Source of the DNA: Enterobacter sp. 10-1
GTDB taxonomy: Bacteria > Pseudomonadota > Gammaproteobacteria > Enterobacterales > Enterobacteriaceae
Assembly: GCA_002270295.1 (NCBI GenBank)
Contig: NISF01000001.1
Coordinates: 1,426,001 to 1,490,000, forward strand
Direction: 5' to 3'
DNA: 64,000 nt
Below the pieces are notes generated by a model. The model ran no database searches, was not told where the DNA came from, and worked only from the letters and a program-made list of their open reading frames with translations. Made by a program: the position numbers and the translations under genes. Below, piece by piece: positions 56,027 through 64,000 of this stretch. Every line of letters starts with the position of its first letter. The first letter of the stretch is position 1.

Positions 56027-57046
56027 ATGATGCTATTTCGTCCCGTCAGGGAAAACGATCTCGACGACATCATTCGCCTCGCCTCGCGGGCGGGGGTCGG
56101 CATGACGTCGTTACCGAACGATCCCGCGCGCCTGGCCGCGCGGATCCAGCGCAGCGTCGACACCTTCGCCGGCAGGCTGCCCCGCGGCCAGCAGGGCTTC
56201 CTGTTTGTGCTGGAGGATACCGATCTGTCGCGGGCGGTGGGCGTCAGCGCCATTGAGGTGGCGGTGGGGCTCGACGAACCCTTTTATAATTTCCGCCTGC
56301 AGCGCACGGTTCGCGCCTCGAAGGAGCTGGGGGTCTATAAAAATCAGGAGCTGCTGAACCTCAGCTACGACCACACCGGCCATAGCGAGCTCTGCACCCT
56401 GTTCCTCGACCCGGAGTACCAAAAAAACCGTAACGGCCTGTTCCTCTCCAAAGCGCGGTTTTTATTTATCGCCGCCTTCCGGGAGCTGTTTTCGCCGCAT
56501 CTGTTCGCCGAGCTGCGCGGACGCAGCGATGAGCACGGTAATTCGCCGTTCTGGGATGCACTGGGCCACCACTTCTTCGATATTCCGTTTGCCGATGCCG
56601 ACCGGCTGACCGGCACCGGCATGAAAACCTTTATTGCCGAGCTGATGCCGGCGTATCCGATTTACGTCTCGCTGCTGCCGGAAAACGCCCGCGAAGCGAT
56701 TGGCGAGGTGCATGCCAATACCTCGCCGGCGCGGGCGATCCTTGAAAAAGAGGGCTTCAGCTGGCGCGGGTCGGTGGATATTTTCGACGCCGGCCCGGTG
56801 CTGGAGGCGCAAACCGACAGTATCAGAGCGATCGGCGAGAGCCGGTTTATCCCGGCCATGCACGCCATGGCGCAGCGGGCGGCGCCGATCATCGTCGCCA
56901 ATAACCGGTTTGAACATTTCCGCGCGGTGCTGCTGACCCCGGAAGAGAACAACGAACGCGCCGCGCTGGACGCCCTCGAGGTTAGCGAGACTGACCGGGT
57001 TCATGCGGTAACACTTAATCCGGAGAGCAGAACATCATGGCAATAA
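56027..57046 (+). CDS. astA: arginine N-succinyltransferase
   Basis: First step of the pathway, succinyl-CoA plus arginine to N2-succinylarginine; 339 residues. It is a GNAT-like fold of the arginine and ornithine succinyltransferase family, with [74 protein letters not shown] and [18 protein letters not shown]. It is moderately diverged from E. coli AstA. Two adjacent ATGs (56027, 56030). It overlaps astD by ten bases. Confidence 0.93.
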   Translation: MMLFRPVRENDLDDIIRLASRAGVGMTSLPNDPARLAARIQRSVDTFAGRLPRGQQGFLFVLEDTDLSRAVGVSAIEVAVGLDEPFYNFRLQRTVRASKELGVYKNQELLNLSYDHTGHSELCTLFLDPEYQKNRNGLFLSKARFLFIAAFRELFSPHLFAELRGRSDEHGNSPFWDALGHHFFDIPFADADRLTGTGMKTFIAELMPAYPIYVSLLPENAREAIGEVHANTSPARAILEKEGFSWRGSVDIFDAGPVLEAQTDSIRAIGESRFIPAMHAMAQRAAPIIVANNRFEHFRAVLLTPEENNERAALDALEVSETDRVHAVTLNPESRTSWQ

Positions 57047-58503
57047 ACGCACATTTTATCGCAGGCGAGTGGCGGCAGGGTTCGGGGGCGCCGTTAACCA
57101 AGCTGGCGCCGGAAAACCAGGCGCCGCTGTGGCAGGCGGCCAGCGCGGGAGCGGCGGAGGTGCAGGCCGCCTGCGCGGCGGCGCGCGGCGCCTTTTACGC
57201 CTGGTCCCATCTTGCGCTGGCGGAGCGTATTGCCAGCGTGCAGCGCTTTGCCGCGCTGCTGGATGCGCATAAAGAGGCCCTGGCGGAGATGATTTCTCGC
57301 GAAACCAGCAAGCCGCTGTGGGAAACCCGCACCGAGGTGCAGGCGATGATCGGCAAAGCGGCGATCTCCATTGACGCCTACGCCGAGCGTACCGGCTATC
57401 GCGAATCGCCGATGCCGGACGGCAAAGCACTCCTGCGCCACAAGCCGCACGGAGTGATGGCGGTCTTCGGCCCGTACAACTTCCCCGGCCATTTGCCGAA
57501 CGGTCATATTATTCCGGCGCTGATCGCCGGCAACACGGTGGTCTTTAAGCCCAGCGAACTGACGCCGGCGACCGCCGAGCTGACCGTGCAGTTGTGGCAG
57601 CAGGCCGGGGTTCCGGAAGGGGTTATCAACCTGATTCAGGGCGGCAAGGAGACCGGCCAGGCGCTGCTGGAAAACCGCGATATCGACGGGGTGCTGTTTA
57701 CCGGCAGCGCGTCAACCGGCTTCCACTTCCACCGCTATCTCGGCGGCCAGCCGGAGAAGATGCTGGCGCTGGAGATGGGCGGCAACAACGCGCTGATCGT
57801 CGCCGACGCGCTTGACGTCGACGCGGCGCTGAACGTGATTATCCAGTCGGCGTTTATCTCCGCCGGGCAGCGCTGCACCTGCGCCCGCCGGCTGGTGGTC
57901 AAACGCGGGGAGCAGGGCGACGCGCTGCTGCAGCGGCTGGCTGCCGCCAGCGCCAGCATTCGCGCCGGCCGCTGGGATGCCGAACCGCAGCCGTTTATGG
58001 GCGGCGTTATCTCCCTGCAGGCGGCGCAGGGGATGCTGGCGGCGCAGGACAAGCTTGAGCAGCTGGGCGGCAAGGTGCTGCTGCGCATGACCCAGCCGGA
58101 TCCCAACTCCACGCTGCTCACCCCGGGAATTATTGACGTCACCGGGATCGACGTGCCCGACGAAGAGTATTTCGGCCCGCTGCTGACGGTGGTCCGCTAT
58201 GAGCAGTTTGATGAGGCGATCCGCATCGCCAACAACACCCGCTACGGGCTGGCGACCGGGCTGATTTCCGCCGATCCGGCGCTGTTCGCCAGGCTCGCCG
58301 ATGAAGCGCGCGCCGGGATCGTTAACTGGAACAAGCCGCTGACCGGCGCCTCCAGCAAGGCGCCGTTTGGCGGCGTGGGCGCCTCCGGCAACCACCGCGC
58401 GTCGGCCTGGTACGCGGCGGACTATTGCGCCTGGCCGATGGCCTCGCTGGTCAGCGAAACGCTGACGCTCCCGGCGGCAACGTCGCCCGGTCTGCCATTC
58501 TGA
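57037..58503 (+). CDS. astD: succinylglutamate-semialdehyde dehydrogenase
   Basis: NAD-dependent aldehyde dehydrogenase making N-succinylglutamate; 488 residues. Motifs: [56 protein letters not shown] (Glu about 250) and [13 protein letters not shown] (Cys about 284). astB follows after 22 bases. Confidence 0.94.
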   Translation: MAINAHFIAGEWRQGSGAPLTKLAPENQAPLWQAASAGAAEVQAACAAARGAFYAWSHLALAERIASVQRFAALLDAHKEALAEMISRETSKPLWETRTEVQAMIGKAAISIDAYAERTGYRESPMPDGKALLRHKPHGVMAVFGPYNFPGHLPNGHIIPALIAGNTVVFKPSELTPATAELTVQLWQQAGVPEGVINLIQGGKETGQALLENRDIDGVLFTGSASTGFHFHRYLGGQPEKMLALEMGGNNALIVADALDVDAALNVIIQSAFISAGQRCTCARRLVVKRGEQGDALLQRLAAASASIRAGRWDAEPQPFMGGVISLQAAQGMLAAQDKLEQLGGKVLLRMTQPDPNSTLLTPGIIDVTGIDVPDEEYFGPLLTVVRYEQFDEAIRIANNTRYGLATGLISADPALFARLADEARAGIVNWNKPLTGASSKAPFGGVGASGNHRASAWYAADYCAWPMASLVSETLTLPAATSPGLPF

Positions 58504-58525
58504 CAACGGATTCTGTGAGGACACT

Positions 58526-59866
58526 ATGTCTGGTTTTGAAGCTAATTTCGATGGCCTGGTTGGGCCTACGCACCACTACGCCGGGCTGTCGGTCGGTAAC
58601 GAAGCCTCGCAAAATAACCGCGACGGCGTATCCAACCCGAAGAAGGCGGCGCTGCAGGGCTTATGCAAAATGAAGGCCCTTGCCGACAGGGGCTTTATTC
58701 AGGGGATTTTACCCCCGCAGCCGCGGCCGAATATCGCCGCGCTGCGCGGTCTGGGCTTTTACGGCAGCGATGAGCAGGTGATCGCCCGCGCCGCCGCCGA
58801 CGCGCCGCATCTGCTCTCGGCGTTTAGCTCTGCATCGTCGATGTGGACCGCCAACGCGGCGACGGTATCGCCATCCGCCGATAGCGCCGACGGCAGGCTG
58901 CATTTTACGGTCGCCAACCTGACCAACAAGCTGCACCGCTCCCAGGAAGCGCCGACCACCGCGGCGATTTTACGCGCGACCTTTGCCGACGAAGGCTATT
59001 TCGTCCATCACCATGCCCTGGCCCAGCACGGCGACCTGGGCGATGAAGGGGCGGCGAACCACAACCGCTTCTGCTACGACTACGGCCGTCAGGGTCTGCA
59101 GCTGTTTGTCTACGGCAGGCGCGCCAGCGGCGGCGTGGCGCCGCAAAAATATCCGGCGCGTCAGACCCTGGAGGCGAGCCAGGCGGTGGCCCGCCTGCAC
59201 CGGCTGAACCCGGAATATACCGTTTTTGCCCAGCAGGATCCGGCGGCCATCGACGGCGGCGTGTTCCATAATGACGTGATTGCGGTAAGCAATCGCCACG
59301 TGCTGTTCCATCATCAGCAGGCCTTTGTACAGCAGCAGGCGCTGCTGGCGACCCTGCGGGAAAAAGCGGCCCGCCTGGATATTCCGTTTGTCAGCGTCGA
59401 GGTTCCGCAGGCCCAGGTGGGGCTTAACGACGCCGTCGCCTCGTATCTGTTCAACAGCCAGCTGCTGAGCAAGCCGGATGGCAAAATGCTGATCGTGGTG
59501 CCGGAAGAGTGCCGCCAGCGGGAGAACGTCTGGCAGTACCTGAGCGGGCTGGTGAGCGACAGCGCCTCGCCGATCGACGAGCTGGCGGTATTCGATCTGC
59601 GTGAAAGCATGCGCAACGGCGGCGGCCCGGCCTGCCTGCGCCTGCGGGTGGTGCTGAACCACGCCGAGCTGGCGGCGGTGAATCCGCACAGCCTGATGGA
59701 CGACGCGCGCTATCGGCAGCTCACGCAGTGGGTCGAGAAGCATTACCGCGATCGCCTCCACGCCCGCGACCTGGCCGACCCGCAGCTCCTGAGCGAGGTG
59801 TATCAGGCCCTTGATGAACTGACGCAGATTTTGCGCCTGGGCTGCATCTATGACTTCCAGCGCTAA
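58526..59866 (+). CDS. astB: N-succinylarginine dihydrolase
   Basis: Hydrolyses succinylarginine to succinylornithine, CO2 and two ammonia; 446 residues, one less than E. coli AstB. Amidinotransferase-like five-bladed fold with [29 protein letters not shown] (catalytic His) and [14 protein letters not shown] (catalytic Cys about 364). The TAA stop lies 11 bases before the astE ATG. Confidence 0.95.
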   Translation: MSGFEANFDGLVGPTHHYAGLSVGNEASQNNRDGVSNPKKAALQGLCKMKALADRGFIQGILPPQPRPNIAALRGLGFYGSDEQVIARAAADAPHLLSAFSSASSMWTANAATVSPSADSADGRLHFTVANLTNKLHRSQEAPTTAAILRATFADEGYFVHHHALAQHGDLGDEGAANHNRFCYDYGRQGLQLFVYGRRASGGVAPQKYPARQTLEASQAVARLHRLNPEYTVFAQQDPAAIDGGVFHNDVIAVSNRHVLFHHQQAFVQQQALLATLREKAARLDIPFVSVEVPQAQVGLNDAVASYLFNSQLLSKPDGKMLIVVPEECRQRENVWQYLSGLVSDSASPIDELAVFDLRESMRNGGGPACLRLRVVLNHAELAAVNPHSLMDDARYRQLTQWVEKHYRDRLHARDLADPQLLSEVYQALDELTQILRLGCIYDFQR

Positions 59867-59876
59867 GGGACCGGGA

Positions 59877-60872
59877 ATGGACAACAAGGTGAATGATTTA
59901 CTGCACTGTCGGCTGGCGGAGTGGGCGTTTCCCGCAGAAATTGAGGCGCGCTGGCTGGCGGACGGCGTGCTGCAGCTGCTGCCGCAGAGGCCGTGGCGGC
60001 AGGCGGCGATCGTTTCAGCCGGCATTCACGGCAACGAAACCGCGCCGATAGAGATGCTGCTGGAGATCGCGCATGCGCTGAGCCAGGGCCAGCAGCCGCT
60101 CTCGCAGGCGCTGCTGATCGTCTTCGGCAACCTGCCGGCGATCCGCGCCTCCCGCCGCTATCTGCATAACGACCTCAACCGCCTGTTCGGCGGGCGTCAT
60201 CTGCGCGCGGCGCCGGGCAACGAGTCCCGGCGCGCGGCGGAGCTGGAGGCGGCGGTCCGGGCGTTCTATACGGCGGCCGATGCCCACGGCCGCGTCGGCA
60301 GAGTGCATCTCGATCTGCATACCGCCATCCGCGGCTCGCGCTACCGCCAGTTTGCGCTTCTCCCCGCGCGGGAGGGAGAGTACAGCGCCGGGTTTTATCA
60401 GCTGCTCTCTGCCAGCGGTATGGACGCGGTGGTGCGTCATACCGAACCCGGCGGGACCTTTACCCACTTTACCGCCGAGGCGTTCGCCGCCGAAAGCGCG
60501 ACGCTGGAGCTGGGCAAAGTGATGCCCTTTGGTGAGAACGATTTGCGCCTGTTTGCCCCCGCCGGGGCGGCGCTGCGGGCGACGATCGGCGGCGGCGCGC
60601 TGCCGTCGCGCCTCAAGGAGCCGATGCGCCATTTTGTGGTTCAGGAGAGCATCATCAAGGGCGACGATCGCTTCATCTTGCACCTCGATCCGCAAACTGA
60701 AAACTTCACCGCGCTTGCCGTCGGGCACGTTATTGCGCGTCAGGCGGAGAAAACGTGGGTTATCGATGCGCAGGCTCCCTACATCCTGTTTCCAAATGCG
60801 GGAGTGGCAAACGGGCAACGCGCCGGTTTGCTGCTGAAGTCTGCCGCGCCATGCCTTTCTTTGCCTCTCTGA
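59877..60872 (+). CDS. astE: succinylglutamate desuccinylase
   Basis: Zinc-dependent amidohydrolase releasing glutamate and succinate; 331 residues versus 322 in E. coli. Aspartoacylase-like: GIHGNETAPIEM holds zinc ligands His and Glu, VHLDLHTAIRG the second His, and SATLELGKVMPFG the catalytic Glu. I start at 59877 (MDNKVN) because AAGGGA precedes it at good spacing; the earlier start at 59850 would overlap astB. Confidence 0.92.
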   Translation: MDNKVNDLLHCRLAEWAFPAEIEARWLADGVLQLLPQRPWRQAAIVSAGIHGNETAPIEMLLEIAHALSQGQQPLSQALLIVFGNLPAIRASRRYLHNDLNRLFGGRHLRAAPGNESRRAAELEAAVRAFYTAADAHGRVGRVHLDLHTAIRGSRYRQFALLPAREGEYSAGFYQLLSASGMDAVVRHTEPGGTFTHFTAEAFAAESATLELGKVMPFGENDLRLFAPAGAALRATIGGGALPSRLKEPMRHFVVQESIIKGDDRFILHLDPQTENFTALAVGHVIARQAEKTWVIDAQAPYILFPNAGVANGQRAGLLLKSAAPCLSLPL

Positions 60873-60882
60873 AGGAATCGAC

Positions 60883-62319
60883 ATGACTCAACATCAACGT
60901 GAGGGGCAGGAGCATCCTGCCATCGACGGGGAGTGCCCGTCGCAGCTCAAACGCGGCCTTGGCGCCCGGCACATTCAGATGATTGCGCTGGGCGGCGCCA
61001 TCGGGACCGGCCTGTTTATGGGGGCGGGACGAAATATTGCGGTGGCGGGGACCTCGATCCTGCTGATCTATCTGCTGGTGGGCTTTTTTACCTATATGGT
61101 GATGCGGGCGATGGGCGAAGTGCTGCTCACCCGCCTGGATTACCGCTCTTTCGCCGATTTCGTCGGCGATTATCTGGGGCCGCAGGCGAGCTTTTACCTC
61201 GGCTGGACCTACTGGCTGAGCTGGGTGGTGACCTGTATTGCCGACGTGGTGGTGTGCGGCAGCTATATGCAGTACTGGTTTCCCGAAATGTCGGCGTGGA
61301 TGCCGGCCCTGAGCACCCTCGGCATTCTGTTCCTGTTCAATTTGCTGTCGGTGAAGATGTTCGGCGAGGCTGAATTCTGGTTTGCGCTGATCAAGGTGAT
61401 TACGATTATCGCGCTGATTGTGACCGGCGCGTGGATGATCGCCATCGGCTGGACTTCGCCGGACGGCGTGAAGGCCTCGCTGCACCATATCACCGACCCG
61501 GCGGTCTTTATGCCTCACGGCGTCACCGGCTTCCTCGCCGGTTTCCAGATAGCGATTTTCTCCTTCACCGGGATTGAGCTGCTCGGGACGATGACCGCGG
61601 AAACCCGCGATCCGCAGAAGATCTTACCTAAGGCGATCAACGCGCTGCCGCTGCGGATTATCATTTTTTATCTGCTGTCGATGGTGGTGATTATTGCCGT
61701 GGCCTCGTGGCCGGGCGTGTCGCCCGACGCCAGCCCGTTCGTCACCCTGTTCGCCAAAGCCGGCCTGCCCGCCGCCGCGGCGGTGATTAACTTCGTGGCC
61801 CTGACCTCGGCGATGTCGTCGGCCAACAGCGGGGTCTACTCCAGCACCCGCATGCTATACGGCCTGTCGGTTGAGAAACACGCCCACGGGCAGTTTCGCA
61901 TCCTGTCGCGCCATACCCGCATTCCGGTGCGCAGCCTGCTGTTCTCCTGCTTCTGCATGCTCAGCGGCACGCTGCTGCTGTTCCTCGTGCCGAACGTGAT
62001 GACTCTGTTCACCATCGTCTCGACGCTGGCGGCCATTATGGTGGTCTTCAGCTGGGGAATGATCCTCGTGGCCTACCTGGTGTATCGGCAAAAGCGCCCG
62101 GACCTGCATGAAAGCTCGGCCTTTAAGATGCCGGCGGGCGTGGCGATGAGCTGGCTAAGCCTGCTGTTTTTTGCCTTCTCCATTTTTATTATGATCTTCG
62201 ACCCCGATACCCTGAAGGCGCTGATCGCCACGCCGCTGTGGTTCATCGCCCTGTGGCTGTGCTGGAAAATAAAGCAGAAGCGAGAAGGGCAAACGCGGCT
62301 GGAGAAACTTAACGCCTGA
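60883..62319 (+). CDS. APC-family amino acid permease, CycA-like
   Basis: A 478-residue inner-membrane transporter with 12 predicted helices, of the amino acid transporter (AAT) family: RHIQMIALGGAIGTGLFMGAG at the first helix, GFQIAIFSFTGIELLGTMTAETRDPQK, and NFVALTSAMSSANSGVYSSTRMLYGLS. It aligns well by eye with E. coli CycA (D-alanine, D-serine and glycine), so substrate is uncertain. It starts ten bases after astE with GAAGGA ahead, so it is likely the last gene of the ast operon and may import a substrate of that pathway. Confidence 0.85.
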   Translation: MTQHQREGQEHPAIDGECPSQLKRGLGARHIQMIALGGAIGTGLFMGAGRNIAVAGTSILLIYLLVGFFTYMVMRAMGEVLLTRLDYRSFADFVGDYLGPQASFYLGWTYWLSWVVTCIADVVVCGSYMQYWFPEMSAWMPALSTLGILFLFNLLSVKMFGEAEFWFALIKVITIIALIVTGAWMIAIGWTSPDGVKASLHHITDPAVFMPHGVTGFLAGFQIAIFSFTGIELLGTMTAETRDPQKILPKAINALPLRIIIFYLLSMVVIIAVASWPGVSPDASPFVTLFAKAGLPAAAAVINFVALTSAMSSANSGVYSSTRMLYGLSVEKHAHGQFRILSRHTRIPVRSLLFSCFCMLSGTLLLFLVPNVMTLFTIVSTLAAIMVVFSWGMILVAYLVYRQKRPDLHESSAFKMPAGVAMSWLSLLFFAFSIFIMIFDPDTLKALIATPLWFIALWLCWKIKQKREGQTRLEKLNA

Positions 62320-62396
62320 CAGGATACAATCGGCCCAATCTGCTGCGCGGCGATAAAGAGGGACGTTGTCGCTGCGCAAACTGAAAAGGAGAAGGT

Positions 62397-63200
62397 ATGT
62401 CAGATAATTTCCCGGCGCTCTCCGCCGATACGCTGGCGGCAGCGAACCTCGTCGGCGCCTGGCTGGCGCAGGACGATTTTACAACGCTGGCGCAGAAGCC
62501 GCCGTTTGAGGTGGTGGTGCTGGCGGGCAACGCGGTGATCCCGACCATTGATGCCGCCTGCCGGTTGGCGGCTGACGCCGAGGTTCCGCTGCTGATAAGC
62601 GGCGGGATTGGGCACTCAACTTCATTTCTCTATGAGGCGGTACGCAACGATCCGCGCTATGGTTCGCTGCCGGTAGAGGGACGCGCCGAAGCGCTTATCC
62701 TTGCCGATATCGCCCATCAGTACTGGCACATACCGCGCGAGCGGATCGTGACGGAAGCGCGCTCCACCAACTGCGGCGAGAACGCGCGCTTTACCCGCGA
62801 CGTGCTCGAGGCCGAGGGGCTGGCGCACCGCGCGGGCGTGGTTATCCAGGACCCGACCATGCAGCGGCGAACGATGGCGACCTTCGCCCGCGTCTGGCAG
62901 GGGGCAGATCCGCTGCCGCGCTGGTACAGCACCCCGGGCTTCGTGCCGCAACTGCGCAATACGCCGGAGCAGGGCCTGGCGTTCAGCGGGGCGGCGCACG
63001 GGCTGTGGCCGGTGGGGCGCTATCTGGCGCTGATCCTTGGCGAGCTGCCGCGCCTGCAGAATGGCCCGCAGGGATACGGTCCGCTGGGTAAAGATTTTAT
63101 TGCCCACGTTGATATGCCTCCGCGGATTATCAGCGCGTGGCGCCAGCTGCGTGACGACAGCCTCCTGGCCCACGCCCTCGGCGATCGGACCTTAGGCTGA
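62397..63200 (+). CDS. ydcF: DUF218 protein YdcF
   Basis: A 267-residue cytoplasmic DUF218-family protein, matching E. coli YdcF (266): VVVLAGNAVIPTIDAACRLAADAEVPLLISGGIGHST, STNCGENARFTRDVL, QDPTMQRRTMATFARV and YGPLGKDFIAHVDMP. In E. coli it binds S-adenosylmethionine; its role is unknown. In E. coli ydcF directly follows hrpA; here 15 kb separate them. AAGGAGAAGGT precedes the start. Confidence 0.93.
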   Translation: MSDNFPALSADTLAAANLVGAWLAQDDFTTLAQKPPFEVVVLAGNAVIPTIDAACRLAADAEVPLLISGGIGHSTSFLYEAVRNDPRYGSLPVEGRAEALILADIAHQYWHIPRERIVTEARSTNCGENARFTRDVLEAEGLAHRAGVVIQDPTMQRRTMATFARVWQGADPLPRWYSTPGFVPQLRNTPEQGLAFSGAAHGLWPVGRYLALILGELPRLQNGPQGYGPLGKDFIAHVDMPPRIISAWRQLRDDSLLAHALGDRTLG

Positions 63201-63208
63201 TGATTTTT

Positions 63209-63240
63209 GCCCGTTTGCGCCAGGTTTGTCGCAAACGGGC
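63209..63240 (+). terminator. hairpin after ydcF
   Basis: GCCCGTTTGCG (63209-63219) pairs perfectly with CGCAAACGGGC (63230-63240) around ten bases, eight bases after the ydcF stop, followed by AGTTTGTGTT. Confidence 0.65.
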
Positions 63241-63401
63241 AGTTTGTGTTGCCTGAATGTAACGTTTCCCCCCGCTTTCGGGGCCGTTTTTATGAAGTAA
63301 TTCACATAATCAGGCGTGCGGACTGCTCTTATTGCCTCTTATGGATAGATTTTTAACAAATAAATCACTTGTTAAAAACAATAAATCTACAGGAGCAGGC
63401 T

Positions 63402-64000
63402 ATGACAGCACCCGTTCAACACCCGATGTATATTGATGGTCAGTTTGTTGCCGGGCGCGGCGACGCCTGGATTGACGTGCTTAATCCTGCCACCGAAGCG
63501 CTGCTCTCCCGCATTCCCGACGGCAGCGCCGAAGACGCGCGGCGGGCCATTGCCGCCGCGGATCGCGCGCAGCCGGCCTGGGAGGCGCTGCCGGCTATCG
63601 AGCGCGCCGGCTGGCTGCGTAAAATCGCCATCGGGGTCCGCGAACGCGCCGGCGAGATTGCGGCGCTTATCGTAGCTGAAGGCGGGAAGACTCAGCAGCT
63701 GGCGGCAGTGGAGGTCTCCTTTACCGCCGATTATCTCGACTATATGGCCGAGTGGGCGCGGCGCTACGAAGGTGAAATCGTGCAAAGCGACCGTCCCGGC
63801 GAAAATATCCTCGTTTTCAAACGCGCCCTCGGCGTGACCACCGGCATCCTGCCGTGGAACTTCCCGTTCTTCCTGATTGCCCGCAAGCTCGCCCCGGCGC
63901 TGCTGACCGGCAATACGATTGTGATTAAACCGAGCGAGTTCACGCCCAATAACGCCGTCGCCTTCGCGCAGATTGTCGATGACATCGGCCTGCCGAAGGG
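63402..64000 (+). CDS. aldA: lactaldehyde/glycolaldehyde dehydrogenase, 3' end outside the window
   Basis: The first 199 residues of an NAD-dependent aldehyde dehydrogenase nearly identical to E. coli AldA (PVQHPMYIDGQFV, DYLDYMAEWARRYEGEIVQSDRPGENILVFKRALGVTTGILPWNFPFFLIARK). It oxidises L-lactaldehyde and glycolaldehyde in fucose, rhamnose and glycol metabolism. AGGAGCAGG precedes the start. The catalytic Glu and Cys lie beyond base 64000. Order ydcF-aldA is as in E. coli. Confidence 0.95.
   Translation, partial: MTAPVQHPMYIDGQFVAGRGDAWIDVLNPATEALLSRIPDGSAEDARRAIAAADRAQPAWEALPAIERAGWLRKIAIGVRERAGEIAALIVAEGGKTQQLAAVEVSFTADYLDYMAEWARRYEGEIVQSDRPGENILVFKRALGVTTGILPWNFPFFLIARKLAPALLTGNTIVIKPSEFTPNNAVAFAQIVDDIGLPK

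Overview
This window is a chromosomal segment of a GC-rich member of the Enterobacterales, most like Klebsiella or Raoultella. The call rests on near-complete gene-by-gene colinearity with the E. coli K-12 31-min region (uspF, ompN, ydbK/nifJ, ydbJ, hslJ, ldhA, ydbH-ynbE-ydbL, feaR, feaB, tynA, paaZ, paaABCDEFGHIJK, paaX, paaY, azoR, hrpA, ydcF, aldA), with proteins recognisable by eye as orthologues. I cannot settle the species from sequence alone.

Layout. Bases 1-2800 are the untidy end: a 5'-truncated AT-rich orphan gene, uspF, a small KTSC-domain gene, and a decayed porin remnant exactly where E. coli carries ompN. nifJ (2800-6327) follows. Between nifJ and ydbJ sits a sugar-uptake block that E. 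coli lacks: carbohydrate porin, PTS EIIBC, GH13 glucosidase and LacI repressor, with two almost identical operator palindromes. Core envelope and fermentation genes follow (ydbJ, hslJ, ldhA, a DedA-like gene, ydbH-ynbE-ydbL).

Bases 18600-41311 hold a complete aromatic-amine pathway. TynA oxidises phenylethylamine or tyramine in the periplasm to the aldehyde. FeaB makes the arylacetate. PaaK activates phenylacetate to the CoA ester, PaaABCDE epoxidises it, PaaG and PaaZ isomerise and open the ring, and PaaFHJ carry out the beta-oxidation-like end game to acetyl-CoA and succinyl-CoA. Candidate FeaR boxes precede feaB and tynA, and identical TGATTC-N27-GAATCA PaaX-type sites precede paaA and paaX. 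A three-gene insertion (DUF2235 hydrolase with a LecA-like tail, a PanE-like reductase and an MDR reductase) separates feaB from tynA.

After paaY come a toxin-antitoxin pair under a 15-bp perfect inverted repeat, azoR and hrpA. Between hrpA and ydcF, which are neighbours in E. coli, lies a further insertion. It holds a roughly 520-bp non-coding element with nested inverted repeats, an operon of MarR regulator, MFS pump, HlyD adaptor, outer-membrane lipoprotein and O-methyltransferase, a catabolic-type glutamate dehydrogenase, and the divergent astCADBE arginine succinyltransferase operon with a CycA-like permease. Together ast and the dehydrogenase would convert arginine to glutamate and then to 2-oxoglutarate and ammonia. 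The window ends inside aldA.

Most of the window is well-understood catabolic core genome. The least explained parts are the inverted-repeat element at 46966-47480, the DUF2235-LecA-like protein, the O-methyltransferase-efflux operon, and the palindromic control sites.
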